Assembly (NCBI RefSeq): GCF_003710865.1
Contig: NZ_RHHO01000028.1
Coordinates: 1 to 40,442, forward strand
DNA from: Brevibacillus borstelensis
GTDB lineage: Bacteria > Bacillota > Bacilli > Brevibacillales > Brevibacillaceae
Direction: 5' to 3'
Length of the DNA: 40,442 nucleotides
Shown one piece after another: positions 21,993 through 30,714 of the stretch. How positions within the stretch are numbered: the first letter of the stretch is position 1; each line of letters starts with the position of its first letter. Under the pieces are notes generated by a model, which was not told where the DNA came from, did not search any database, and saw nothing but the letters and a program-made list of their open reading frames with translations. A program made the translations under genes and the position numbers.

Positions 21993-23693
21993 ATGCCATT
22001 TCTCAACAAATTATCCCTCGGAGCGAAAATGAATTTGCTATTCGTAGCCGCTCTGCTGCTGGTTTCCGCCGTTGTCCTGATAACGGCTCAAACACAGCTG
22101 GAGAGCGGCATCAAGACTGCTGCTCTGAATAAGGCCAAGTCGGATTTGGCGCTGGGCTATGGTTACCTGGATCAAAAAATTCCCGGAGCATGGTCGGTGC
22201 AGAACGGGTTCCTTTACAAGGGGGAGACGCGGATCAACGACAATTTCGAGCTGATAGACGAGATCGGCAAATTGACAGGCGGCGATACGGTCACGATCTT
22301 TTTGGGCGATACGCGGGTCACGACCAATGTCATGAAGGACGGACAGCGCGCAGTCGGCACAAAGGCATCGGACGTTGTCATTCAGACCGTCCTGACCAAT
22401 GGCGAGATCTACCTGGGAGAAGCAAACGTCGTCGGCCATCGCTACCAGTCCGCCTATCAGCCGATTACAGACAGCAGCGGAAAGGTCATCGGCATTTGGT
22501 ATGTCGGCGCTTCCCAGGAGTTGATCGACAGCACCCAGAAAAAGTTTATGGCGATTTTTGCCGGGGCATTGATCGTCGTGCTGCTCATTGTCCAAGCTGC
22601 GTTCTTCTTGTTTACCCGCCGCCTGAAAAAAAGATTCGGCACGATCACGGAAGTCCTGGAAAATGCCGGGAATGGCGATTTTACCCGAAAACTAAGCGAC
22701 CCATCTGGCGATGAAATCGGCCGGATCGCAGTCTCCTACAATCACATGAGCGCCAAATTGAAAGAATTGCTCGACACCGTCGCGCTGACTTCGCGTGAGG
22801 TTGCCGCCTCCTCGGAAAATCTTTCTTCCAGCGCAGCACAGATTAGCGAAGCCTCACGCCAGATTGCGGAGCATGTGTCAGAAGTCGCGATCGGCTCCGA
22901 GGAGCAGGTGCAAAAAGTAAATAACGGCCTTCTGGCGATCACGGATATTTCCTCGAATGCCCGGTTGATCGCCGCGCAGTCAGAGGAAATATCCGCCGCG
23001 GCCATCCACACCGGCGCAAAGAGCGAAGAAGGCGATATCGCGATCCAGCAAGCTGTAAAGCAGATGGGGAACATCTTCCATACCATGAACCAGCTTTCGC
23101 TTGTCGTGCAGGAGCTCGGGCAGCGCTCCCAGGAGATCGGGCAGATTACCGACGTGATTACAGAGCTCGCCGGTCAGACCAACCTGCTTTCCTTGAATGC
23201 CGCGATTGAAGCAGCCCGGGCAGGTGAACACGGGCGCGGATTTGCTGTCGTTGCGGACGAGGTGCGCAAGCTTGCCGAACAGTCTGCGCGTTCAGCCGAA
23301 CAAATCGAGCGATTGATCGTCAGCATTCAGGCTGAAGCGGAGCAGGCCGTACAGACGATGGCCTCCGGCAGCGCCGAGGTCGCCGAGGGAATCGAAACCG
23401 TCAACAATGCCGGCGCTTCCTTCGCCGAAATTCGCCAGTCGATCCTCTCGCTGACTGAGATGATTCGGGAAGTGTCAGGACGCGCCCAAAACATGTCGAG
23501 CACGACTGAATCCGTTCTCGATGCCGTGTCAGGAATCGCCGAAATTGCCAGCCTTTCTGCGAAAAAGACGCAGGCTGTTTCGGCCGCCTCGGAGGAGCAA
23601 ACGGCTGCTATGCAGGAGGTGACCGCCTCGGCTCTCACACTAGCGGAGCTGTCGGAACAACTAAAGGTTCTGGTGAACCGTTTTCGCACGTAA
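21993..23693 (+). CDS. Methyl-accepting chemotaxis protein with single-Cache-type sensor
   Basis: 566 residues from ATG 21993 (AAAGGAGCGG upstream); the longer frame has no ribosome site. Membrane helix 1 is at about 12-32 and helix 2 at about 186-207. The ~150-residue external domain between them ends [20 protein letters not shown] and [14 protein letters not shown], the usual close of a single Cache domain. A HAMP domain ([17 protein letters not shown]) and a long signalling coiled coil follow, with the hairpin tip [31 protein letters not shown]. The ligand is unknown; the neighbours (formate module on one side, polyamine regulon on the other) leave it open. Ends at a terminator. Confidence 0.92.
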   Translation: MPFLNKLSLGAKMNLLFVAALLLVSAVVLITAQTQLESGIKTAALNKAKSDLALGYGYLDQKIPGAWSVQNGFLYKGETRINDNFELIDEIGKLTGGDTVTIFLGDTRVTTNVMKDGQRAVGTKASDVVIQTVLTNGEIYLGEANVVGHRYQSAYQPITDSSGKVIGIWYVGASQELIDSTQKKFMAIFAGALIVVLLIVQAAFFLFTRRLKKRFGTITEVLENAGNGDFTRKLSDPSGDEIGRIAVSYNHMSAKLKELLDTVALTSREVAASSENLSSSAAQISEASRQIAEHVSEVAIGSEEQVQKVNNGLLAITDISSNARLIAAQSEEISAAAIHTGAKSEEGDIAIQQAVKQMGNIFHTMNQLSLVVQELGQRSQEIGQITDVITELAGQTNLLSLNAAIEAARAGEHGRGFAVVADEVRKLAEQSARSAEQIERLIVSIQAEAEQAVQTMASGSAEVAEGIETVNNAGASFAEIRQSILSLTEMIREVSGRAQNMSSTTESVLDAVSGIAEIASLSAKKTQAVSAASEEQTAAMQEVTASALTLAELSEQLKVLVNRFRT

Positions 23694-23702
23694 ATATCAA
23701 GC

Positions 23703-23726
23703 AACCGGGTGCTCGCCCGGTTTTTT
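23703..23726 (+). terminator. Terminator of the chemoreceptor gene
   Basis: AACCGGG/CCCGGTT stem (23703-23722) with a six-base loop and TTTTTT. Confidence 0.9.
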
Positions 23727-23880
23727 ATTATAAATATTCCCAAAATTGAGAGGATTCTATCTGCTGTTGTCGAAGTGGGTTTTGCATCTGTTTTTCTGCT
23801 TCCGTCTTGTGAATAAAACCCCGTCTACAAGGATTGGGGACCTCGTATTGCAACTGTTTTGCCTGCAGACAGGAGGAGAA

Positions 23881-25707
23881 ATGCAAATGAGTTTATTGCG
23901 GGAATTCCAGGAGATCACGCAGCAGGTGGCCGAAGCCATCTCAGCCGCTTTGCAGATCGAGACGGAGATTGTCGATGACACGATGACGATTATCGCCGGG
24001 ACGGGAAAGTACAAAGACCGCATCAACACCAAGGAGGAGGGCGGCGAAGTGAACGCCGGCTATTTGTACGGCCGGGTTCTGACCACCAACCAGCCGTTCT
24101 TCATCGAGGACGCCCGCAGCGATCCCTCCTACGATCCGTCCGTCCTGCAGGGGGTCACCGAAGAGCTGGCGGAGCTGTGCACGCCGATCCATTACAAAGG
24201 CGAGGTGATCGGCGTGATCGGCCTGATCGCCTTCACCGAAACCCAGAGGAGGCTGCTCATCCACAATCGGCTGCCGTACCTTACCTTTTTGCAGCGGATG
24301 ACCGAGCTGCTCACCGGCAAGATCGCCGAGCAGGAAGCCTGGAACGAGTGGAAGAAGACGTTCACCCAGTTGGAAACCTTGATCGAATCCATCCATGAGG
24401 GCATTATCGCCATCGACGAGCGCGGATTGATCAGCAATTGCAACAAAACGGCCCAGCAGCTTATTCAAAAGAACAAACAGGAGCTCATCGGCACTCCCCT
24501 GCAAACGATTTGGGCCGACTCGCCGATGCTGCAAGTGCTTGAAACCGGCGTCGGCTATGTCGAGCAGGAGGAGATTTACCGCCTCGGGGAGCATGACATG
24601 CACTTCATCGTAACAGCCCGTCCCATCCGCGTGGCCGACCGGGTAGCGGGGGTTGTCGCCTCGTTTCGCCGGATGGCGGACATGCGCCGCCTCGCCTACG
24701 TCCTGACCAACGAGCACAAGGACCTGTACTTTTCGGAAATCATCGGCAAAAGCCGCTCCAAGTCGCTCGTGATCAAACAGGCGGAGCAAGTCGCACGCGG
24801 TACCTCCAACATTTTGATCACCGGCGAGAGCGGCACCGGCAAAGGCATGATAGCCGCCGCCATCCACTCCGCAAGCAACCGGCGGGACGGTCCGTTCATT
24901 ATCGTCAACTGCGGGGCGATTCCCGAGGCGCTGCTGGAAAGCGAGCTGTTCGGCTATGTGGCGGGCGCATTTACCGGAGCCAAGCGGGAAGGCAAGGCGG
25001 GCAAGTTCGAGCTGGCCGACGGCGGCACCATTTTTCTCGACGAGATCGGCGATTTGCCGCTGCATCTCCAGGTGAAGCTGCTCCACGTCCTGCAGAGCAA
25101 GCAGGTCGAACGGGTCGGGTCCAACCAGCTGATCCCTGTCAACATCCGGGTCATCTCCGCCACGAACAAAAACCTCGAGGAAATGGTGCGAAACCGTGAA
25201 TTCCGCGAAGATCTCTACTTCCGGCTGAACGTCATCCCCCTGCACATGCCGCCTCTGCGCGAGCGGGTAGAAGACATCCCGCTGCTCATGGATCACTTCC
25301 TGGCGAAGTACCGGGAGCTTTTAGGCCACCCGATTCTCGATTTCACCCCGGAGGTTCGGGCACTGTTCATGCATTATCACTGGCCCGGGAATGTCCGCGA
25401 GCTGGAAAATGCCATCGAGTACGCCGTCAACATGGAGGTCTCGCCGTACATCGGACTGGACAGCGTTCCGGTGCGCATCCGCCAGCACCACAGCGTCAGC
25501 GGCATCACCGGTCCCGGCGAAGCCGATCAGCCGTTGAAGGAGCGACTCCAGCGCCACGAGCGGCAAATCCTGTACAGCATGCTGCAGCAATACGGATATT
25601 CTCTGGAAGCCAAAAAGCTGGTGGCAGAAAAACTGGACATCGGCCTGGCGACTCTATACAGAAAACTGGAGGGACATAAACTTCTCAATGATGAGAAAGT
25701 ATTCTAA
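23881..25707 (+). CDS. Sigma-54-dependent activator with GAF-like, PAS, AAA+ and Fis-type HTH domains
   Basis: 608 residues from ATG 23881 (AGGAGG just upstream; ATG 23887 is an alternative). Residues 1-155 look like a GAF-type sensor (YLYGRVLTTNQPFFIED, HYKGEVIGVIGLI); 165-280 is a PAS domain (ESIHEGIIAIDERGLISNCN). The AAA+ core has Walker A GESGTGKG (315-322), the sigma-54 contact loop GAFTGA (362-367), Walker B GTIFLDEIG (382-390) and the arginine-finger region. A Fis-type HTH occupies 575-598. It has no receiver domain, so it senses a ligand directly. Both potA downstream and the aminotransferase gene have sigma-54 promoters, so it probably activates polyamine uptake and use. Own terminator follows. 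Confidence 0.9.
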   Translation: MQMSLLREFQEITQQVAEAISAALQIETEIVDDTMTIIAGTGKYKDRINTKEEGGEVNAGYLYGRVLTTNQPFFIEDARSDPSYDPSVLQGVTEELAELCTPIHYKGEVIGVIGLIAFTETQRRLLIHNRLPYLTFLQRMTELLTGKIAEQEAWNEWKKTFTQLETLIESIHEGIIAIDERGLISNCNKTAQQLIQKNKQELIGTPLQTIWADSPMLQVLETGVGYVEQEEIYRLGEHDMHFIVTARPIRVADRVAGVVASFRRMADMRRLAYVLTNEHKDLYFSEIIGKSRSKSLVIKQAEQVARGTSNILITGESGTGKGMIAAAIHSASNRRDGPFIIVNCGAIPEALLESELFGYVAGAFTGAKREGKAGKFELADGGTIFLDEIGDLPLHLQVKLLHVLQSKQVERVGSNQLIPVNIRVISATNKNLEEMVRNREFREDLYFRLNVIPLHMPPLRERVEDIPLLMDHFLAKYRELLGHPILDFTPEVRALFMHYHWPGNVRELENAIEYAVNMEVSPYIGLDSVPVRIRQHHSVSGITGPGEADQPLKERLQRHERQILYSMLQQYGYSLEAKKLVAEKLDIGLATLYRKLEGHKLLNDEKVF

Positions 25708-25708
25708 T
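25682..25708 (+). promoter_or_regulatory. Candidate upstream activator site for the pot promoter
   Basis: TTCTCA-ATGA-TGAGAA (25682-25697) and, overlapping it, ATGAGAA-AGTA-TTCTAAT (25691-25708) lie inside the last codons of the activator, about 100 bases before the -24/-12 promoter, the usual place for an enhancer. The half-sites recur before the aminotransferase gene. Confidence 0.4.
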
Positions 25709-25714
25709 TTCTAG

Positions 25715-25756
25715 GAAGCAACGGGCGATGATTTTCCTGCCTTCTGCTTCTTTTTT
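25715..25756 (+). terminator. Terminator of the sigma-54 activator gene
   Basis: GAAGCA (25715-25720) pairs with TGCTTC (25745-25750), with further pairs inside, followed by TTTTTT. Confidence 0.75.
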
Positions 25757-25792
25757 CGTGTCTGATCGACCTATATGTTGGAATATTCAAAA

Positions 25793-25810
25793 TTGGCATT
25801 ATTTTTGCTT
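25793..25810 (+). promoter_or_regulatory. Sigma-54 (-24/-12) promoter of potABCD
   Basis: TTGGCA ... TTGCTT with GG at 25795-25796 and GC at 25807-25808, exactly 10 bases between them as sigma-54 requires. It lies about 40 bases before the potA start codon and behind the gene for a sigma-54 activator. Confidence 0.85.
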
Positions 25811-25851
25811 GTAACAAGAGGTGCGAAAAGAAAAAAACGAGGGGGGTTCCC

Positions 25852-26934
25852 ATGCTTGGTCCTATGGTGGAGCTTCAAAACGTCGTCAAACGCTTTGGTC
25901 AACATACAGTCGTACACGATCTGTCCCTCCACATCCAGAAAGGTGAATTTCTCACTTTGCTCGGCCCCAGCGGCTGCGGCAAAACCACTACGCTCAGAAT
26001 GATTGCCGGATTTGAACATCCGACATCCGGCAAGGTAAAGCTGGATGGCGAGTTCGTGCAGGATTTGCCTGCCTACTCCCGCGATGTCAACACCGTCTTT
26101 CAAAGCTATGCCCTCTTCCCCCACCTGAACGCTTACGAAAACGTAGCGTTCGGTTTGCGTGTCAAAAAAGTCGCCAGGGAAGAGATCGACCAGCGGGTCA
26201 AACAGGCTCTTCGCCTCGTTCAATTGGAAGAGTACGCCAGCCGCAAGCCGGAGCAGCTGAGCGGCGGCCAGCGGCAGCGGATTGCCATCGCCCGGGCGCT
26301 GGTAAACAATCCAAAGGTGCTGCTGCTCGACGAGCCGCTGGGCGCCCTGGATCAAAAGCTGCGCAAGCAGATGCAGGTCGAGCTGAAGCATCTGCAAAAG
26401 CAGCTCGGGGTCACGTTTGTCTTCGTCACGCACGACCAGGAAGAAGCGTTGACCATGTCTGACCGCATCGCGGTTATGAACAAGGGTGTCCTCGAACAGG
26501 TCGGCACCCCTGCCGACATCTACGACCGGCCTGCGACGCGATTTGTCGCGGAATTTATCGGCGAGACCAACCTGTTGACCGGAACAGTCAAACTGCGGGA
26601 TTCCCGCCGGATGCTGATTGACTGCGGGGGCATGGAGGTAGCCGCGGCTTCTCTGCAGCTTCCCGAGAATGAGAAGGTGACCGTCGCGATCCGCCCGGAA
26701 AAATCGGCTCTCAGTCTTGCACCGGTAGAAACCGGGATTGACCAGCTCGTACAGCTTCCCGGCCGATTGACAGAGCGAATCTACTGCGGCGGAATTACGC
26801 GGACTGTCGTCACCTTGCCCGGGGGAATTCCCTTTGTCGCCGTGGAAAAAACGGATCAGCTCCTGCCGGTAAACGAAGGCGACGAACTATTCGTCAACTG
26901 GCAGCCGGAGCACGGGGTGGTGTTAACCCGATGA
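25852..26934 (+). CDS. potA: Spermidine/putrescine ABC transporter ATP-binding protein
   Basis: 360 residues, normal. Walker A GPSGCGKT (38-45), Q-loop at Q84, signature LSGGQ (136-140), Walker B VLLLDEP (156-162), H-loop in FVFVTHDQEEALTMSDRIAVM. A C-terminal TOBE-type regulatory domain follows (EKVTVAIRPEKSAL). It drives uptake of polyamines through PotBC. GAGGGGGG precedes ATG 25852. First gene of the potABCD operon; its stop overlaps the start of potB by four bases. Confidence 0.93.
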   Translation: MLGPMVELQNVVKRFGQHTVVHDLSLHIQKGEFLTLLGPSGCGKTTTLRMIAGFEHPTSGKVKLDGEFVQDLPAYSRDVNTVFQSYALFPHLNAYENVAFGLRVKKVAREEIDQRVKQALRLVQLEEYASRKPEQLSGGQRQRIAIARALVNNPKVLLLDEPLGALDQKLRKQMQVELKHLQKQLGVTFVFVTHDQEEALTMSDRIAVMNKGVLEQVGTPADIYDRPATRFVAEFIGETNLLTGTVKLRDSRRMLIDCGGMEVAAASLQLPENEKVTVAIRPEKSALSLAPVETGIDQLVQLPGRLTERIYCGGITRTVVTLPGGIPFVAVEKTDQLLPVNEGDELFVNWQPEHGVVLTR

Positions 26935-27845
26935 AGGCCCCTGTAATCGGCTCCGCCACCTCCAGCAGACCTGCAGCCACGACCCCGAACCGGCCTGTCC
27001 GCGATTACGGAAAGACCTGGACAATCGGGCCCATCCTGATCTGGATGAGTGCCCTTTTCCTGCTGCCGCTCATCTTGATTCTCGGCGTCAGCTTCTTTAC
27101 CCGCAGCTCATTTGGCGGGATTGAACTGCCTTTGACAGTGGAGAACTACGTCCGTTTTTTCGACCCGCTCTACTTTAAAATTTTGTGGATTTCCTGTGTG
27201 CTGGCCTTTTTTACGACGGCGATTTGCCTCGTTCTCGGCTATCCGTTCGCCTATATCGTCGCCCGCTCTCCGATCAACTACCGCAACATTCTGATGCTGC
27301 TGATCATTGTTCCCTTTTGGACAAACTCGCTCATCCGAACCTACGCCTGGATCGTCCTTTTGCGGACCGAAGGGGTCATCAATACAATCCTCATGCAGCT
27401 CGGGATCATCAGTCAGCCCCTGCCGCTTCTGTACAACGAGACTGCCGTTCTGATCGGGCTTGTTTACACCATGCTGCCGTTTATGGTGCTGCCGCTGTAC
27501 GCCTCGATCGAAAAGCTGGACAAATCGCTGCTGGAGGCGTCCTCGGACTTGGGCGCCAAGCCCGTCCATACCTTCTGGAAGGTGACCCTGCCTCTCACCG
27601 CGCCAGGGATCATGGCCGGTTCCCTGCTCGTCTTCATTCCGTCGCTGGGCCTCTTTTTCATCCCGGACCTGATGGGAGGAAGCAAGACCGTCCTGATCGG
27701 AAACCTGATCAAAAATCAGTTTCTCACCGCCCGCGACTGGCCATTCGGCTCGGCAAGCTCCATTATCCTGATGGGACTGACGCTGTTGTTTATCACAGCC
27801 TACATCCTGATCACCAAAGACAAAGAGGGAAAGGAGCTGCTCTAG
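26931..27845 (+). CDS. potB: Spermidine/putrescine ABC transporter permease PotB
   Basis: 304 residues with a ~25-residue Ser/Thr/Pro-rich N-terminal extension before the first helix (IGPILIWMSALFLLPLILIL). Six membrane helices. The EAA loop that contacts the ATPase reads EASSDLGAKPVHTFWKVTLPLTAPGI. WTNSLIRTYAWIVLL is typical of PotB. It forms the channel with PotC. It overlaps potA and is followed by potC after one base. Confidence 0.92.
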   Translation: MKAPVIGSATSSRPAATTPNRPVRDYGKTWTIGPILIWMSALFLLPLILILGVSFFTRSSFGGIELPLTVENYVRFFDPLYFKILWISCVLAFFTTAICLVLGYPFAYIVARSPINYRNILMLLIIVPFWTNSLIRTYAWIVLLRTEGVINTILMQLGIISQPLPLLYNETAVLIGLVYTMLPFMVLPLYASIEKLDKSLLEASSDLGAKPVHTFWKVTLPLTAPGIMAGSLLVFIPSLGLFFIPDLMGGSKTVLIGNLIKNQFLTARDWPFGSASSIILMGLTLLFITAYILITKDKEGKELL

Positions 27846-27846
27846 G

Positions 27847-28626
27847 ATGCGCTACTCGCTCGGCCGCAAATTCTCCGTTTTCTACGCTTCGCTTATCTAC
27901 CTGTTTTTGTATATGCCCATTGCCATTTTGATTCTGTATTCCTTTAACCAATCCAAGCTGAATGCGGTCTGGACCGGTTTTACTTTCGACTGGTACGTAA
28001 AGCTGATGCAGAACAGCGACGTGCTGGAAGCGATGAAGACCTCTCTGATCGTAGCGCTGATCAGCACGCTGGCCGCGACGATGATCGGCACGCTGGCGGC
28101 CGTCGGGATGTACCGCTACCACTTCCGCGGAAAAACGGCTCTGGACGCGATGCTGTACCTGCCCATCGTCATCCCGGAAATCGTCATGGGGATCTCGATG
28201 CTCGCGCTGTTCGCCCAGTTGAAGGTGCCGCTCGGCTATTTCACCCTGATCGCAGCGCACATCACCTTTTCCGTTCCCTTCGTCGTTGTCGTGGTGCGGG
28301 CCCGGTTGGCCGGATTTGACAAAAGCATCGAGGAGGCGGCGATGGATTTGGGGGCTACGCCCTGGCAGACGTTTGTCAAAGTGACGATGCCGGTCATCGC
28401 TCCGGGCATTTTGGCCAGCGCGATGCTTGCTTTTACGCTGTCTCTTGACGACGTGATCATCAGCTTTTTCGTGGCAGGGCCTGCGAGCGCGACGCTGCCC
28501 CTGAAGATTTTCTCCATGGTCAAATTCGGCGTGACTCCGGAAATCAACGCTCTGTCTACTTTGATGCTCGTCGTCACACTGGCTATTGTCATCTTTGCCG
28601 AACGCATCCGGATGCGCAAGGAGTAG
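27847..28626 (+). CDS. potC: Spermidine/putrescine ABC transporter permease PotC
   Basis: 259 residues, six helices. Characteristic PotC blocks: YMPIAILILYSFNQSK, TGFTFDWYVKL, LPIVIPEIVMGISMLALF, the EAA loop EEAAMDLGATPWQTFVKVTMP and SLDDVIISFFVAGP. Starts one base after potB. Confidence 0.93.
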   Translation: MRYSLGRKFSVFYASLIYLFLYMPIAILILYSFNQSKLNAVWTGFTFDWYVKLMQNSDVLEAMKTSLIVALISTLAATMIGTLAAVGMYRYHFRGKTALDAMLYLPIVIPEIVMGISMLALFAQLKVPLGYFTLIAAHITFSVPFVVVVVRARLAGFDKSIEEAAMDLGATPWQTFVKVTMPVIAPGILASAMLAFTLSLDDVIISFFVAGPASATLPLKIFSMVKFGVTPEINALSTLMLVVTLAIVIFAERIRMRKE

Positions 28627-28677
28627 TTCAAACGCTCAGCTCTTGAGTTTCCATATTATTACAAAGGGGGATTTGAT

Positions 28678-29751
28678 ATGAAGCAAGGCTTTCGGAAAAT
28701 AGTGGCGGCCGGCTTTCTGACGATCGCACTGACAGCGGCTGGCTGCAGCTCCACGCCGTCATCGCAAGGCGGAGAAAACGGTCTGGACAAAGAACTCAAT
28801 GTGTTTAACTGGTCTGAGTACCTGCCCGACTCGGTCATCAAAAAATTTGAAGAGAGATACGGGGTAAAAGTAAACTACAGTACGTTTTCCTCCAATGAAG
28901 AGATGCTGGCCAAGGTTTCCGCAGGGGGCGGCATTTACGATCTGACGGTAGCGAGCGACTATTTTATCCAGCCGATGGCCAATCAAGGACTGATCGAGCC
29001 GCTCGATCTGAACAATATTCCCAATTTCAAGAACCTGGAGCCCGACCTCGTAAACAAAGAGCATGATCCCGGCAACAAATACAGCGTCCCCTACATGGGC
29101 AATACGGTCTCGCTCGCCTACAACCCCGACAATATCAAGACGAGCATCACCAGCTTTGCGGACCTGTGGAAACCCGAATTGAAGAGCCAGATCGTGATGG
29201 TGGACGATCAGCGGTTCATCCTCGGCATGGTGTTGAAAACGCTGGGCTACTCCGGCAACGACACCGATCCTGCCCACCTCGAGGAGGCCAAGCAAAAAAT
29301 GCTCCAGCTGATGCCCAATATCAAGGCCTTTGACAGCGACAGCCCGAAGACGCTGATGATCAACGGCGAAGTGAACGTCGCCCTCGTCTGGGGACCGGAA
29401 ATCGCGCTGGCACAGCGGGAAAAGCCGCAAATCACGACAGTCCTGCCCAAAGAGGGACTGATGATAACATTTGACAACTTCGTCATACCTGCAGGTGCGA
29501 AACACAAGAAAACGGCGGAGGCCTTCATCAATTTCTTGCTCGAACCGGAAATCAGCGCGGAAATCGCCAAGGATTTTCCCTATATCAATCCGAATACCGA
29601 GGCCCGCAAGCTGATCGACAAGGAGACGCTGGAAAATATCGCCATCTATCCCCCGCCCGAAGAGATGAAGCGGGTGGAAAGCCTGAAGGATATCGGCGAT
29701 TCGGTTAAACTGTACGACCGCATCTGGTCCGAAGTAAAAAGCTCGCAGTGA
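28678..29751 (+). CDS. potD: Spermidine/putrescine-binding lipoprotein PotD
   Basis: 357 residues. The lipoprotein signal ends TAAGC (Cys23), so it is anchored outside the membrane. The family features are VFNWSEYLPDSVIKKFEERYG, YDLTVASDYFIQPMANQGL, VPYMGNTVSLAYNP, and WGPEIALAQREKP. It captures polyamines for PotABC. Start ATG 28678 behind AAAGGGGG; a 51-base gap with a small hairpin separates it from potC, perhaps to raise its expression relative to the membrane parts. Followed by the 40-bp tandem repeats. Confidence 0.93.
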   Translation: MKQGFRKIVAAGFLTIALTAAGCSSTPSSQGGENGLDKELNVFNWSEYLPDSVIKKFEERYGVKVNYSTFSSNEEMLAKVSAGGGIYDLTVASDYFIQPMANQGLIEPLDLNNIPNFKNLEPDLVNKEHDPGNKYSVPYMGNTVSLAYNPDNIKTSITSFADLWKPELKSQIVMVDDQRFILGMVLKTLGYSGNDTDPAHLEEAKQKMLQLMPNIKAFDSDSPKTLMINGEVNVALVWGPEIALAQREKPQITTVLPKEGLMITFDNFVIPAGAKHKKTAEAFINFLLEPEISAEIAKDFPYINPNTEARKLIDKETLENIAIYPPPEEMKRVESLKDIGDSVKLYDRIWSEVKSSQ

Positions 29752-29796
29752 GCTGGCGGCAGTGTCGCTATACGAATTGCTCCGCCCTCGCACATT

Positions 29797-30037
29797 AGTT
29801 GCCCGAGGCCGTGGCATATTGCGAAACGTCTCGACCAATTGCCCGAGGCCGTGCCACATAGGCGAAACGTCTCGACCAATTGCCCGAGGCCGTGCCGCAT
29901 GGCGAAACGTCCCGGCTAATTGCCCCAGACCGTGCCACATAGCGAAACGTCCCGGCTAATTGCCCCAGACCGTGCTACATTGCGAAACGTCCCGGCCAAT
30001 TGTCTAAAGGCCGAACCACATTTCAAAACGCCCAGCC
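29797..30037 (+). repeat. Six tandem copies of a 40-bp repeat
   Basis: Units start at 29797, 29837, 29878, 29918, 29958 and 29998, each 40-41 bases, of the form AATTGCCCGAGGCCGTGCCA followed by CATAGCGAAACGTCTCGACC. Copies 2-5 differ at a few positions; the sixth is more diverged and its end forms one arm of the terminator. A further half-unit may lie at 29774-29796. There are no spacers, so it is not a CRISPR array. It lies in the 3' untranslated part of the pot operon. Confidence 0.9.
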
Positions 30038-30075
30038 TTGATATAACCTTTCCAAGGCTGGGGCGTTTGTTATTT
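30027..30075 (+). terminator. Terminator of potABCD
   Basis: AACGCCCAGCCTTG with CAAGGCTGGGGCGTT is a ~14-bp stem (30027-30067) followed by a T-rich tail. Confidence 0.85.
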
Positions 30076-30089
30076 TCCGTGTGTCAACC

Positions 30090-30560
30090 TCACTCGAAAA
30101 TCGCTTGCTTTGCTTCTTCTTTTCGGAAGATCTCCCGCGGATAGTAATTGGCGAGGGGAGGAATCCCGTTTTCTTGAAAATACCCGAGCTCGCACATTTC
30201 GTCGTTTTCCGGGTGAAGAGCGCCTCCGACAACCGCGCACTCAAAAACAACCGTCAAGTATTCCACCTGATGTCCGTTCGGGTATGTAAATCTGTGCTTT
30301 TCCCCGCCAAACACTCCGATGATTCTCTCCGGCTTTACCTCCAAACCGGTCTCCTCCAGCACTTCTCTACGTACGGCCTCCGCTGGTGTTTCTCCGATCT
30401 CGATCGCCCCGGCGATCAGGCCCCAATTCTCCTCGTTATGTTTGCGTCCAAACAGAATTTCATCTTTTTCATTGCGGATCATTGCAGCGACGCAAGGCAT
30501 GAAAATCAGGCCGGGCCCGAACGCTTCTCTCAAATCTTTATAGTATTGAGACATCGCCAT
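30090..30560 (-). CDS. Nudix hydrolase
   Basis: 156 residues from ATG 30560 (AAGGAG 9 bases upstream; a longer frame to 30587 lacks one). The Nudix box is exact: G51-x5-E57-x7-REVLEETGL (65-73), which binds the metal for pyrophosphate bond cleavage. GRKHNEENWGLIAGAIEIGE and PNGHQVEYLTVVFEC fit the ADP-ribose/NADH-pyrophosphatase-like Nudix group with a NUDIX substrate not assignable from sequence. It is convergent with the pot operon and downstream of the aminotransferase terminator's opposite side, with no evident operon partner. Confidence 0.88.
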   Translation of the reverse strand: MAMSQYYKDLREAFGPGLIFMPCVAAMIRNEKDEILFGRKHNEENWGLIAGAIEIGETPAEAVRREVLEETGLEVKPERIIGVFGGEKHRFTYPNGHQVEYLTVVFECAVVGGALHPENDEMCELGYFQENGIPPLANYYPREIFRKEEAKQAIFE

Positions 30561-30666
30561 AACGGTCAGCTCCTTCTTTATTGGCATCTTTATCGATTGT
30601 CTGCCGCTCTAACAGTTCCTTGCGACGCCCCCGCTCTCCTGCCTATAAAGATCCGCCAACCGAATG

Positions 30667-30704
30667 AAAAAAGGAAGGGAGCATCCATAAACCGCTCCCT
30701 CCCT
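30667..30704 (-). terminator. Terminator of the aminotransferase gene
   Basis: Minus-strand GGGAGGGAGC / GCTCCCTTCC stem with an 11-base loop and a TTTTTT tail. Confidence 0.85.
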
Positions 30705-30714
30705 TTTTGCCAAA

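Noticed and set aside
23941..25296. 451-codon minus-strand frame opposite the sigma-54 activator
   Set aside because: Antisense shadow of a GC-rich gene with clear AAA+ motifs on the plus strand.
28759..29940. 393-codon minus-strand frame opposite potD
   Set aside because: It mirrors the codon pattern of potD and the tandem repeats, has no ribosome site and no recognisable domain.
29797..30037. CRISPR array
   Set aside because: Repeats abut one another without unique spacers and there are no cas genes.
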